Origin: Trissonchulus latispiculum
Taxonomy: Eukaryota > Nematoda > Enoplea > Enoplida > Ironidae
Length of the DNA stretch: 64,000 nt
Assembly: GCA_030248195.1 (NCBI GenBank)
Contig: JASAND010024004.1
Coordinates: 1 to 64,000 of the forward strand
Direction of reading: 5' to 3'
The translations under genes were made by a program, and so were the position numbers. The notes under the pieces were generated by a model. That model was not told the DNA's origin. It searched no databases and saw only the letters and a list, made by a program, of their open reading frames with translations. This document shows, piece after piece, positions 46,413 to 58,233 of the stretch; the stretch's first letter is position 1, and each line of letters opens with the position of its first letter.

Positions 46413-47048
46413 ATTCCTTTTCTATGCCGATTCGGATCGTCCGGCCAAAATCTACCGCTGTCATGAGGATGCCAGCAACTGTGAAGTGCTGCGTAACACG
46501 ACTCTGGGCCGGCCCTCTGGGCTGACCATTGACTTTACAACGGACACCCTCTGCTGGTCTGATCAAATCCAGTCTGATCAAATCAAATCATATTCAGTGT
46601 AGTGATCTGAATGGGCAGAATGTTCGCGTTGTGCCCATTACCCCGCGCCCGGTGCCTGGTGGCCTTACCATCTGGGATGGTAAGCCGGCAAAACGATTGT
46701 TTTTTGGAGATTGTGTGAATAGCGGTGAATTTGACAGGCAGAAATAATGGGTTTGAATAAAAATTGAGGGTGAAAAATTGTTAAAACACGAGAGATCTCA
46801 GGTCACAGGTAGTTATGTAGATACGAGTTCTAGGTGGTTGTCGTTGACGTTTAACGTTTTCATCGCATTATTTTCTGTATTTTTGTTTGTCTTCTTTATT
46901 TTAGACGACATTTATTTCATCAATACGCGACCCTATGCTGTTGCCAAAGTCAACAAGTACAGTGGCGGCGAGGCCATCACTGTACGCACGGGTGTGGAAT
47001 CTCAACGATTTCTGGGCATACGTGGTTGCTCTCCCACAAATCAACCCA
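46413..47048 (+). pseudogene. LRP exons: end of YWTD propeller
   Basis: Exons 46413-46679 and 46905-47048. The first gives [14 protein letters not shown] and SDLNGQNVRVVPITP, the second DDIYFINTRPYAVAKVNKY: class B repeats at the end of a propeller. The first exon carries the CAAAT-repeat insertion and stop. Confidence 0.75.
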
Positions 47049-47194
47049 GTGTTTGTAAGACACGGCATCTTTGCAATTAATTTCTTTGATTTAGTTGTTA
47101 AGTTTGTTTTTATTTGTTTATTTATTTGAAAATGGCTAGAATTATTGGCTTTTTATAAAGCAAGCTGTCTTATTTTTGTCTGGCTATTTTTTAG

Positions 47195-47346
47195 CCACTC
47201 CACCTTGCGGTCTGCTGGAGGGTGGCTGTGAAAAGCTGTGCTTTTCTGTACCATCGCATCAGTCCCCGCAACAGGTCGTCAGAAAGTGTATGTGTCCCAA
47301 CGGGGAGCGAATGGGCTCTGGAGGTCACTGCGAGAATGATCCAAAG
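47195..47346 (+). pseudogene. LRP exon: EGF-like module
   Basis: Encodes CGLLEGGCEKLCF and CMCPNGERMGSGGHC, the six-cysteine EGF pattern that follows a propeller. It reads through without a stop. Confidence 0.75.
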
Positions 47347-47733
47347 GTATAAAATGCGAAACACAGTAAAAAACACAAGCTTCAGATAGTTCGATTTTTC
47401 ATAGAAAGTGCGCATAGATCGTGTCTGTCTATGCAATGATGCAAAAAAGGATTCGTCCGAGTTGGAACTTTTTCACACTCTGCCGTTGAACTATGCTTTA
47501 GCAACGTTGTTGTTACAGACCATATTGTATTGTATTCTATGGGGGGGAGGGAGCGTTATTCTCTTGCAAACGTCACAGCTCGTGGCTGTGAGTTTTGCGG
47601 AAGGATGCGCTGCCTAATTATTACGCTACTCCAGTTGTTGGTGTTTTTACGCAAACTGCTAACACTTAGGTGCTTTTAGCATGGGAACTGTAGGGAAGCG
47701 GTTAGTCTGCATGGATACGAACTTGATACCACT

Positions 47734-47800
47734 GTGGGCCTCGGTAGAGAGTGATTGGACGTTAATCCGGAAGTTGTGGGTTCGAATCCCACTTGGGCTC
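47734..47800 (+). tRNA. tRNA-like sequence in an LRP intron (5' end lost, 6-nt anticodon loop)
   Basis: A good T arm (GTGGG-TTCGAAT-CCCAC) and 3' acceptor strand are present, with a D-arm-like A box, but the 5' acceptor strand does not pair. The anticodon stem TTGGA/TCCGG leaves the six-base loop CGTTAA (GTT, Asn-like). Pseudogene or SINE head. Confidence 0.45.
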
Positions 47801-48646
47801 GAATTTGTTTTGGTTGCAGGTGCGGCAGTGACAGTCTGATTTCTTTTAAGTTTGCGGAATCAGAATAACGAGGTCTTCCGTTTCTCCCTAGTTTTTTGTT
47901 TTTTAGCGGTTGTTTTTATGGTTTCCGCAGTGTTGTCTGTTTCAGTACGTCGAAGAGCCAAAGTGTGCGGGCAATTCGTCTCGATTTGAGTGCGCCAATG
48001 GTCGCTGCATTCAGCGGGAGTATCTGTGTGATGGTATCAACGACTGCCATGATGATTCGGGTAATTTTTCTGGAATCTTTTTTCCTTTTTTTGAAACATC
48101 ATCAAATTGCGTGCCAGTGAAAATACAGTGGGTGGATGTTGAAACAGCGAATGCTAAATACTCGTTTTCTGTTGCTGGCTTTAGCAAATTGTTTCGACAT
48201 CTTTATTGTGTCAGATTGTAAGGAATTCACAAAAATTTGTCAGAAACATTACTTCTAGGTGAAATAATTTTCTGTGGTCAGTATACTGCGGATGCTCCTT
48301 TATAATTCACAATTTGTCTCACATTTTTTCAGATGAAATTCGAGACGGTAAACCTTGTCATGAACCGACCACCTGCGCACCAGATCAGGTGCTCTGCAAC
48401 AACACGCAGCGCTGTATCCCGTCTGTCTATGCCTGTGATGGCGACAACGATTGTGGCGACTTTTCTGATGAAGACGCTCAGTATTGTCCGGACGGAAGGA
48501 GACGTGAGTTTTGAAAGGGGGACTCCTTTTCTCTGCTAAAATTTTAATTAAAATTTTAGATTTTTGTTTAAAGCGTCAGCGCTTATTGAATGTTTTTGAC
48601 AGCTTACGTTCGAATTTTGTCAGTAGTATTGGAATTAGTAAGTTAG

Positions 48647-48966
48647 CAGTGGCGCACATAGAAAATTTTTTCGCGGGGGGCGGACCTCAGAAAAATTTGG
48701 GGGTCTGGCCGGTCTGGGGGGGGGCGAAGCATCCCAGAAGGAAGTTGAAAAATTTTTGAAAATTGGGTTTGAAAAGCAAAACTAAGCGTAAATTCAGCAG
48801 AAATTCATTGAAAAATTTTTTGCAAATCTTAAAAAAGTTGCTAATGAAAGGTTTAAAATGCCGAAATAAGGGTAAATTAAGCAAAAATAAAGTTGATTTT
48901 TGCTGCGCGCGGACAATAAACTGTTTCCTTTACATCTGGTTTTGCCCCCCCTTATGTGCGCCCCTG
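48647..48966. mobile_element. hAT-type MITE in an LRP intron, 8-bp duplication
   Basis: Starts CAGTGGCGCACATAG, ends CTTATGTGCGCCCCTG; TAAGTTAG flanks both ends (48639-48646, 48967-48974). G-run and C-run blocks sit just inside the ends; AT-rich core. Confidence 0.85.
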
Positions 48967-50015
48967 TAAGTTAGTATTGATCAAAGATTTAACATAGGGT
49001 CGGGTATGTACGTACGTATGTGCGTGCACACTTTGACTTTTGAAGACTGATGAATTTTTGTGCAATCTTGGAACAGTTTGTTCAAGCATATTATTGATTA
49101 TTTTGCATGACCTGCCTTAAACTGAAGTTGTACGTTAACAAATAAATGAAAAATATGAAAAAATTAAAGATAATAATTACTGCGAACAAAAATATTGTAT
49201 AACTTCTAACGTTTCTCTGTTGATATTTTAGCCAGCTGTTCTCCGCGCAAGTTTCAGTGCTCCAATGGACGCTGTGTCCCGGAGCAGTGGAAGTGCGATT
49301 CGGACAATGACTGTGGGGATGGCTCTGATGAAAGTGTGGAACTGTGTGGTATGTAACTGACTTATTTAGATTAATAATTAATCTGGTTAGTGAAGTTATT
49401 AATTTATTCTGGTTTATTTATTTATTAATTTATTCTTTATTTAATTATTTAATTAATCTGGTTATTAATAGCTAGTTATTAATTAATGAATGTTAATTGA
49501 TTCAGCATAGTTAGCTGTAATTGATTAATTAGCCACCACCCATTAACTGTTAAATTGATTGATAGACAATGCTGGTGTTAATGCCCTGCATTGTTTACTC
49601 ATTCATTAATACTTCATTTTCCCGTTGTACGAAAGTAAATTGAGTTTAGTAGTTTATTTTGCTCGAAATTGAAATTTTGTCGTTTGCTGACTGCGACTTC
49701 TGATGTTGTTTTTGATATTTTTGAATTCTACATACTTTTGATATTTTTTAGGTAATCGTACCTGTGCGCCTAATCAGTTTCGCTGTGGCAATGGACGCTG
49801 TGTCCCAGTCTACTGGGTGTGCGATGGCGATAACGACTGCTATGACAATACTGGTTCGTCATTTGTTTTCTTTAATGGATTAGGAAAAGAGTTTTTATTG
49901 TTTTGGCCTCTGAAATTGCAGGCTCAAAAAGTATAATCTCCCATGCCCTTAATTATGGTACACTTTAGGATTCTGATAGCAGTTTTGCTCGGCTAAGTCA
50001 AAATGTCTGCTATCC

Positions 50016-50151
50016 AGGGGCGTATCCAGGATTTTGAAAAGGGGGATCCGTTTTTTTCAAAAAAATGGCCAAATTTGCGCCAAAAATAGCTAAAAATTGA
50101 AAAACTTTTTCCGAAAGGGGGGCGTCCGGATAGCCGGCGCCTCCCCTTGAT
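50016..50151. mobile_element. Small CAGGGGCGTATCCAG-type MITE
   Basis: CAGGGGCGTATCCAGGATTT begins it, and a G-run end with CCGGCGCCTCCCC closes it. Target duplication unclear. Lies in an LRP intron. Confidence 0.5.
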
Positions 50152-51547
50152 ATCAATTCTCAATGCTTGTAGTAAAAACCAGGCTAGCCTATGCTGTTCG
50201 TAAATGTAAATATGGGGCCAGTCTCAGGATTTACTTAATATTTTTGCTGAGCCTTTATAGTTGTTTCTTGTCTGTTACCTTGGCTTTATTGATTTTCTGT
50301 GTTCTTTGTAGATGAAGACAATGCCCGCTGTCCACCAGTGACCTGTCGAGCGGAGGAATTCAGGTGCAGCAATGATCGCCAGTGTATCGATATGGACAAA
50401 TGATGTGATGGCCAAGACGACTGTCAGGATGGTTCGGACGAAGATGGATGTCGTACGTTTGCTGCCCCCCTTTTCCCGAAACTTTTATTTTCGATTTCTA
50501 ATTTTTTCATTGTTTATTCTTGACGGTAGTCAAGCTCAGTTGTTGTTGTTGTTCTTTTCGGGTTCGATCTGCTTGGAAAAGCTACACGAATACACATCGG
50601 CATCTGCTAGCCCAGCGCATGTCTTGGCATGGGTAGGTCCACACATCAGAGAATCCGGAAAGGAAAGGGAATTGGACCAAACCACTTGGTAGCATAATTT
50701 GAGGCCTCTAGATGCTTCAGTGTTGACCCAACACTGGCCGTGTTCCGCGAAGTTTGGAACCCATTTGCACCAGTGGTTATTTATCGACTGATTGATGTAT
50801 AGTGCATTTCCCATAGGATCGCACACATAAAAATCGTGTTATAAATGCTTTAGAAATCTCGGAAAGACTGCGTTAACATGTAGATTCTGCGAAAGAATAT
50901 GTTGTTTTATTTTCAGCTAACATTGACAGCTTCAGTTGTCCCTCTGGCTATCTGGCCTGTCAGACCTCTGGGGTCTGCATACTGGAATCCTGGAAATGCG
51001 ATGGGAAACAGGACTGTGACGATGGATGGGATGAAGCGGATGGCCTCTGTGGTATTGAAGATAATAGTTTTTATTTTTGTTTGAAATTTTAAAAAAGGTA
51101 ATAAAAATTTAATTTAAGTTTATCAATAGTGGGAATTTTTTTACATATTTTTTGGAGTTTCTGTCTGGTGCTCTAATTAATTCTACAATGAACCTGGATA
51201 CTTTACAGACTGACGCTAATTGAGCAGCTTCTTTTGTTATGTGGATCTCTGTGGAGTCATTTGAAATTGGCTTCTGTGGCGACCGCTTTTAGAAGACTGG
51301 TATTTATGTGCCTGGCATCCTAATCGTTTTGTTTTTTGTTCTTGGCGATTGGGTTTGTTTTTTGTTTTTCTAGGCCAAGTAACCTGTCCACCCAATCATC
51401 TTCGTTGTGACAATGGTGAGTGTGTCTTCAATTCCTGGTTGTGAGATGGGGAGGACGACTGCGGAGATGGCTCGGATGAATCGGCTGCACATGGATGTGG
51501 TAGGAGCTTTTGTTGTTAATGACGAAGTGACTAGAGTCGGGACGGAT

Positions 51548-51885
51548 CCGGGGGGGGGGCCCGCACCCTCCCGTCGCGATTCGAAGGTACGAAAAATTAA
51601 GGGGAAGATTAGGGAAAGGGCAAAAAATATAAAATGTTTCGCATTTGGAATGAAATTTCTAATTTTCAACGGCATATTTATTGCATTTATAAGAAAAAGC
51701 TTGAACTGCATCCGTCTTTCCATAGAAAATTACCATTTTTGCCTAAACATGTGTAATAGTTATCGCAGTTTGTCAAAATGAAAAGAGTTTAAAGATCCGA
51801 AGACCGATTTCATTGCAAAAACAAAAAATCCTTCAACTTCTGGGGGGCTCCGCCACCCCCGTCACCAAATCCTGGATCCGCCAGT
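51548..51885. mobile_element. GGATCCGG/CTGGATCCGCC-type MITE
   Basis: Left end with GGATCCGGGGGG near 51544, right end AAATCCTGGATCCGCCAGTG near 51870-51889, inverted relative to each other, AT-rich core. It lies in an LRP intron just after the seventh LDLa exon. Confidence 0.55.
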
Positions 51886-52676
51886 GGAGGGGGGATTTTT
51901 TTGAGAAATATTGAATTTTTAGGATACTTTTCTTACTTGTGGTGCCAGCAGGTGTTGTTTAGGCTGCTGGCTGTGTATCGGTTCGGTTTAAAATTGGATT
52001 TCACATTGATTTTTGGCTCCATTGTCCTAGGTATTGTTAGTATTTGATTTTCTATTAATCTAGTATTTATTTTAGAGCCGAAGCAGAAGCCCTGTGCGCC
52101 TGGCTGGTGGCAGTGTCCCCAGTCGCCCCACGTCTGCATTTTGGTGGAAGAGTTGTGCGACGGAAAGCCCCACTGTCCTCAGGATGATGATGAAGGCGGG
52201 AGTTGTGGTAAGGAAAGGATTTAGTTCTAGAGGGAGTTCTAGGGAATTTTTTCTTTAGAGTTTTGGACAGGGCGAAATTGCTTCGAAAGTTTTTTAAAAA
52301 CTAAAAATTTGATAAATATAGGGCTTTTCTAAATGATTCATTGAATGCATGTTTGCATAGTTATATATCCATTAAAAAATAGTTTATGGCCCAAGAAAAT
52401 TGGACTTTATGTGTGAGAAAGGCAAGATTAGAAACCGGTTAGCTGAAGCATTTTTGAAACTTTTGTCTTCTGAACGATTTTTCTGGGGAAATTTGTTACC
52501 AAAAGGGACACTCACTTTGGAAGAATATGGTGGAATATCGTTTATAGGCTACCCTCCTGGGATAGTTCCTGGAACCACGAAACTGTAGTCGTTGTGACCA
52601 GTTTTTGTGGTGAGTGATTATCCTACTGATTGTCAGTGTTTTTACTTCATTTTATCTTGTGATTTTTTTTGTTTAG

Positions 52677-53053
52677 GCCTAAGCACCTATCCTATTGATA
52701 ACGGCGGTTGCAGTTATGAGTGTCGGGATTCTCCCTTTGGCAATCTCTGCGTCTGTCCACCTGGGGAACAGCTGGGCAATGATACCTTTACCTGTGAAGG
52801 TTGGACGATCCATAATTTTGATTGATTTAATGATTTTGTAACATTGACTAAATTATGAATGTAACAGATTTTGTGTTTGTTTTTAATTATTTGTGTGCAT
52901 ACTGTTTTCTTTCTAATTGTTTTTCAGATATTAATGAATGTGAAAATCCATCAAGTTGCAGTCAGTTGTGTGAAAATCAGCGTGGAGGTTTTGTGTGCAG
53001 CTGTGCAGATGGTTTTCTGTTGGGACCGGATAAAAGGACGTGCAAAGTCGCCG
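52677..53053 (+). pseudogene. LRP exons: EGF and calcium-type EGF
   Basis: Exons 52677-52799 (NGGCSYECRDSPFGNLCVC) and 52928-53053 ([20 protein letters not shown]). The second carries the DINEC calcium-binding start. Both read through. Confidence 0.85.
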
Positions 53054-53443
53054 GTAAATACTAATGTTTAAGCACTAGTGTAACCCTTCATGTATGTGGG
53101 GGGGCGTATAATCAAGTACAAAATTTGCCAGATTTTTGTCTGCTCTGTTAATCTGCATTTTAAACCCCAATTCAGCAATGGCCTTTTTGAATGGTCGACA
53201 GGTAGAATTAGCAGGATTCCATACAGTAGTAATGTAGCGTAGTAATGGAGCTCACGCGAAGCATGATTTTGGTTTATGTAGTAACAGTAGTGTTGCTTTT
53301 AAGTGTAATCAGAAGCGGCCTGTGCATTTTTGAGTTTGACTAAAAATTTTCTATTTATGTTTGTGTAAAGGTGAAGGGTTGAGCATCACCCTCCCTTTCT
53401 CCTAATCGAAATTTAATTTTATTTTTTGCTTTTTTTATTGCAG

Positions 53444-55524
53444 ATCAGTCAGAGATGCGTCTCTACATCTCCAATCGTGATCGGATCTATTGGGCTGATC
53501 CGAAACTGGACAATTGGCGGACGTTTGCTGCGGATGTGAAGAATGCCGTGGCAATGACCTGGGATGCTACTGATAACAGGATTTTTTGGTCTGATATCCA
53601 ACTGAAGGCTATACTCTATGCCAGCTTGAATGGAACTAATGTGACTCAGGTATCAAAATGGGGGTCGAATATTAATCGAAACGTGGCTGGGGGCATTATC
53701 TGGTTAAACTAGTCGGTTGGAGAATTTCTTGGACGGGTTTCTTTGTGGTGCCCTTCGATTTGAACGAGAGAATGTATTCAATTTATTTTTAAAATCAGCT
53801 ATAATAGTTGGTACGTAAATTTATTCTCCACCAGTAGTACTGATAGTGTGAGAATTTAACTTTAAAAACAACTATTTGTTACTGTTTCCAAAGGCTTTCA
53901 AAAATTTCCCATGTTTTCCACAAGTGTTTAGGTTAATTTTTTCTCCGTTTTTCCTTCATTAAATATATACTTTTTCTGTTTCAGTTTATTTCCTCTGGCC
54001 TGGACGTGACGGAGGCTCTGGCTGTGGACTGGATTGCCCGGAATCTCTACTGGGTCGACTCAACCCTGGACACGATTGAGGTGGCAAGTCTTGAAAACGC
54101 CTTACATCGAACTGTCCTAATCAGTCAGAATATTTCTCAGCCGCGTGGCATTGCCTTGGATCCTCGACCAGGTATAGAAGGGACACACTCACTGACAAAA
54201 TGATCGAGGATTAGATAAAACCGGTGATTCTGTTTTACTGTTACGCATACTGATTTGGCTAGACCTTTTCCCTGCTTAAAAATTGTGACATTTTTACGTG
54301 AAAAACGATATTTTACATTCTTGTATCACCATGACAGTGAAAATTTTCGAGAACAAAATTCGCGAGGTTTTACACAGCCCCCAAACAGCCCTTTTGTAGG
54401 AAAAAATAAGGAAGATCTTGGAAAAGTGTAATTAATTCAGCAGCAGTGTTTGCAGCGTCTAAATTCGTTTTGCCACATTGGAGAACTTTAGTGAAAAGAT
54501 GTGTATAGATCGTTGATAGTATACAGTTAGTAGTATACATGTAGTTCTCTAGAATAAAAGAAAGGTTAGATAAGTATGGCATTTTTAGAATTTAGATTTA
54601 GTTAGAATATTTGGCTCTGTCTTGCATTGCTGTAGGTATTTGTCTGATGTTCTGGAGTGACTGGGGCCAGTTTCCCCGACTGGAACGGGCCAATATGGAC
54701 GGGACAGGCCGGCAGGTCCTGGTCAAGACCAAACTTTTCTGGCCCAACACCCTGGCTCTGGACCTGCCCACCAAACGAATCTATTTTGCGGACAGCAAGC
54801 TGGACTTCATTGACTTTGTCAACTATGATGGAACGGGACGTCGTCAGGTTGTGGCGGGAGAAAAGGTAGATGGGGATGTTTGTGGAGGATTTCCTTTCCT
54901 TGCAGGGGTTGGGAGAGGGTTTCTCTTTTTCTCTTTTCTCTTTTCCAACTTGTTGTTGACATTATTGTGTAGTCGGAATCACTTAGCGAAAATGAGACTG
55001 CAAATTTTTTTGGTGATGTGTATTGCTGCTATTATCAAAATCGACTCATTCAGTGTTTTGATTCTACATTTTTTGGAAAGAATGGATGTCGTGTGATGGA
55101 ATTTGACAATTTTTACTTTCTTTTCTCAGACGTCTCTCTGAGTTTTCCATATTTTTATTGTCCAACCGATAAACTTTTCTAGAATTAAATCTGCTAGTCT
55201 TACGGTAGCTGTGTAATTTCAGCTCAAATTATTAAAGGTCTGTGCGTAATATTTTCAAGAAATTAAAAGACCGAATATAGGTGACTATTGGCTAGCTACA
55301 ATCGTTTTTGACGATGATATACTCAATTTCATTCTGCTTTCAGTATGTTCTACATCCGCATGCGCTGGCCATCTTTGAAGACACCATGTACTGGTCGGAC
55401 AGGCGTCTGCGAAAGATATTGATGTATGCAAAGTATCAGAATGGAACGGACTATGAGTATCCCTATCACTCATTTTCCAAACCACTGGGAGTCATAGCTG
55501 TTCATCCAACACTCCAGCCTAAAA
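53444..55524 (+). pseudogene. LRP exons: YWTD beta-propeller
   Basis: Exons 53444-53649, 53985-54171, 54636-54865 and 55344-55524 carry class B repeats: [79 protein letters not shown]. Such propellers release ligand at endosomal pH. All four exons are open. Confidence 0.85.
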
Positions 55525-55711
55525 GTAAGAAGTTTGGAGTAGAGGAACAAACAATGGACAAATTGAAAACATTAAGCTTTTCTTTCATAAGTAGGCGAAT
55601 ACAATGAAGGTATCTATTAAAAGTTGGTGCAAAATGCAAGTTTAATCGATCTTCTAAATCTATTAATTTGATTGATTGATTGATTGATTGATAGCTTTTG
55701 AATATTTTCAG

Positions 55712-55837
55712 CACCAAATCCATGCGCTGAGCGGCCCTGCAGTCATCTATGCCTGCTAACGCCTGAAACTCCAGGCTATACCTGTGCCTGTCCGTTAGGC
55801 TTTGACCTGGATGCTACCAAGCGAGAATGTGTTGCAG
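55712..55837 (+). pseudogene. LRP exon: EGF module after the propeller
   Basis: Encodes [13 protein letters not shown] and [11 protein letters not shown], the standard six-cysteine EGF that caps an LRP propeller. Confidence 0.85.
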
Positions 55838-56261
55838 GTAACGTAGCGATTTATGAACGTTTTATGTACTGTATCTGATGGTAAACGTATTTGACACCTA
55901 CTTTTTTATAATACTGGTATTGGATATAAAATGGTTTTGCTTGAGGTGAGGGTGAAGGAGAAAATTTCTTGCTAAATAAGTCTGTCTAGTTTTTTGTATT
56001 TCACGATTATTTGTTGTTTGACAGTTTTATAACCATTTGCTCCAATAAGCCAGTTTGTTGCCGATTCTGAGTGATTATGCATCCGCAACCGCGAGTGAGG
56101 AATATACGAAAGCACACATATAAATATATTCATTTGGTTTGTATAACCCCATAATTCCTGCCACTTAACCACGCTCTGAATATCCATCTTCTCCCTATAG
56201 TTCTCCTCTTATAGTTTCGTTTATGGACCACGTTTGTGTATTGTTTTATTCTTAATTTCAG

Positions 56262-57966
56262 GCTCTACTGCTTTTGCCATTGTGGTACGTCAGTCCCAGA
56301 TACCAGATAACTGGTCAGAGTTTGGGCGATCCCAGCTCTGGTCACAATATTGCGGGCATGATACCGGTGGCTGGTCTCAGCAATGTCTATGACGTGGACT
56401 TTGATGAACGCGGTCAAGAGATCTACTTTGTTCAGCACCCGGTAGAAGGACAGATATTGAAAACTCAGGTTACCACACAGGTACCTATGTGCTCTAATTA
56501 TGTGCTAATACTACTGGAATGCAGTTAGAAAAATGCGTTTAACATTGCTCGAATGTTAGCTAATTCATTGCCAAAATTCGCAAACTTTCCGAACTGATAG
56601 TTAAGTTTGATAGCGTCGGTAAGTTGACAAAGATTGATCATAACTGACTTTGATCGGTTGGAACAAATTCTTTGTGCCGTAAATTATGTTTGGTTATAGA
56701 AAACGTACAAGTTAAGGTTTTTTAAATTTTACATATTATCTAACGTTTATTATTATTTGATAATTTTCGTGGATCAGGGCATTAATATGGTGATCTAATT
56801 TTGTTAGTTTTTTAACTTTTGCGCATTTTTTTCTCAGGCTCACATCTACCGTGTACTCTTGACTGGCGGGAATGTGACGGAACTTGTTCCCACCTCCCGG
56901 CCGGGCAATGCCTACCGTATTATGCCAAACAGTGGCCCATGGGCGTTTTTTCGGAATCAGCAATTTCGGATTTGATTTTTGTAATCCAAAAAAGCGCCCA
57001 CCCCCCGAAAAAACGCCCATGGGCTATTTTTTGGAAACATTTATATAATTGCTGCTTAGCCAATTTTCGATAAATTGATAAATTTTGCTCGGGAAGTGTC
57101 AGTTACTGACATGTCTATCCAAAGAACGAACGAATGACTCTAAGCCTTGAAATAGCTTAATCAAAAACAACTTTATTCACGTTTTCAAAGGCATGCAAGT
57201 AAGCATTGAGAAATCCAAAAAAGCGCCCACCCCCCGAAAAAACGCCCATGGGCGTTTTATTGGGTGGGCCACTGTTTGGCATAATACGGTACTGTATTGC
57301 CTTTGACTGGATTGGCCGAAATCTGTACGTGGGCAACCATCTGTCGGCAACCATTGAAGCGATCCGAGCCAGTGGTGATAAGCAGTATCGAGCCGCCATC
57401 CTAAGCAATGATCAGTCGGATAAGGCTGTGGTTAATCCTGTATCCATTGCAGTGCATCCGCTGAAAGGGTTAGTGCTCTGGGAAAAAAGGGGTTTCTTTG
57501 TATTGTGTGAGGTTGTTATTCTTAATTGCTTTGCATGTGAGATTGTTGTTTGAAATATGACAGAAGGGGAGGGCGAGTAAGTCTCTAAAGAGGGACGCAG
57601 GATATTAGAAGAGATCCTGACTTTTTTTATTGAACAAAGTATACGCCACATTTTTGCTGATACTAAATGTACTTTGTTACCTAATTATTACACATTCTGT
57701 TTTCTTCTTCTGGAATAACATTAGAATTCTGTGAAAGTTTTTAATTACTGACCACGTTTTTGGTGTTACTTGATTTAATGTCTGTGGAGAGTATGTATTT
57801 TGCCCGTGAATTACTGTAGTTAACTAGTTTGTTAATTGAACCGTAATTTCTCTAATTTTAGCCATCTGTTCTGGCTGGACGAGGGCAACGATGGTCAGGA
57901 TCGTAAGATTGGGCGGGCGAAAATGGACGGCACCGATCCCTCTGCCATACTGACTGATGGCCTACA
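56262..57966 (+). pseudogene. LRP exons: start of next YWTD propeller, disrupted
   Basis: Exon 56262 to about 56480 starts FAIVVRQSQI, then the CCAGATA duplication (56296-56309) shifts frame; the rest (GLSNVYDVDFDERGQEIYF) is in the new frame. Exon 56837-57468 is split by the MITE at 56915-57289; the halves VTELVPTSRPGNAY and [20 protein letters not shown] join once the MITE and one TA are set aside. Exon 57862 to about 57966 (HLFWLDEGNDGQDRKIGR) has no clear donor; the frame stops at 58022. Confidence 0.75.
56915..57289. mobile_element. TA-duplicating MITE inside an LRP exon
   Basis: Terminal inverted repeats of about 27 bp begin CCGTATTATGCCAAACAG. TA flanks each side (56913-56914, 57290-57291), as with Tc1/mariner-like and similar elements. 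Inside, GCGCCCACCCCCCGAAAA and CGCCCATGGGCG motifs recur near both ends. Confidence 0.92.
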
Positions 57967-58158
57967 GAAGTTATGTTATGTTGCATTCGGTTTAGGCTCT
58001 CCAATCTTCACCTACAAACTCTAAACTACACTTTCTTCATTTTATTTTTCCTGAAATTCTGACAATTTTGTACTCTTTGATCTGTTTTCTTCCAACCTGA
58101 AAACAATTCTTTCAACAAAACAACTACAAATATTTCCAAGCCTGTTCCTTCTTTACGA

Positions 58159-58233
58159 ATGGCCGTAGCTCAGTGGCAGAGCAACCCAGGCTTTCGAGTC
58201 TGGGGGGTCCCGGGTTCAAGTCCCGGCGGACAC
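58159..58233 (+). tRNA. tRNA-like sequence with an 8-nt or over-stemmed anticodon arm
   Basis: D arm GCTC-AGTGGCA-GAGC, T arm CCGGG-TTCAAGT-CCCGG and five of seven acceptor pairs are present. The anticodon arm cannot give a standard five-pair stem with a seven-base loop: the CCAGG/TCTGG stem leaves CTTTCGAG (TTC or TCG). Probably a tRNA pseudogene or SINE head. Confidence 0.5.

Larger units (their letters stand above)
47946..52207 (+). pseudogene. LRP exons: eight LDLa modules, one per exon
   Basis: Exons 47946-48060, 48333-48503, 49232-49348, 49752-49853, 50312-50452, 50917-51061, 51374-51499 and 52076-52207. Each has the LDLa cysteine pattern and an acidic calcium-binding end such as [26 protein letters not shown] and CDGKQDCDDGWDE. 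Phase 1-1 borders make them exchangeable modules. The fifth module has TGA at 50401, where MDK is followed by CDG and Arg (CGA) is the likely ancestor. The seventh has TGA at 51442 in place of the fourth cysteine (TGC or TGT). Other modules are intact. Confidence 0.85.
46413..58024 (+). pseudogene. LDL-receptor-related protein (LRP1/LRP2 type), partial, disrupted
   Basis: About 20 exons with GT-AG borders encode the middle of a giant endocytic receptor: end of a YWTD propeller, EGF, eight LDLa modules, EGF, calcium-type EGF, YWTD propeller, EGF, start of another propeller. Eight LDLa repeats followed by two EGF modules match ligand-binding cluster II of LRP1/LRP2. LDLa exon borders are all phase 1. 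Disabling changes: a 10-base CAAAT-repeat insertion (46579-46588) bringing TAG at 46600; TGA at 50401-50403; TGA at 51442-51444; a tandem 7-base duplication (56296-56309) shifting frame; a MITE inside the exon at 56915-57289. Signal peptide, first cluster, transmembrane segment and tail are not in the window. Introns are kept, so it is a duplicated rather than processed pseudogene. Assembly error could explain single changes but not all. Confidence 0.85.

Noticed and set aside
54611..55096. 161-codon frame as a stand-alone gene
   Set aside because: It is one LRP exon (54636-54865) read on into its intron.
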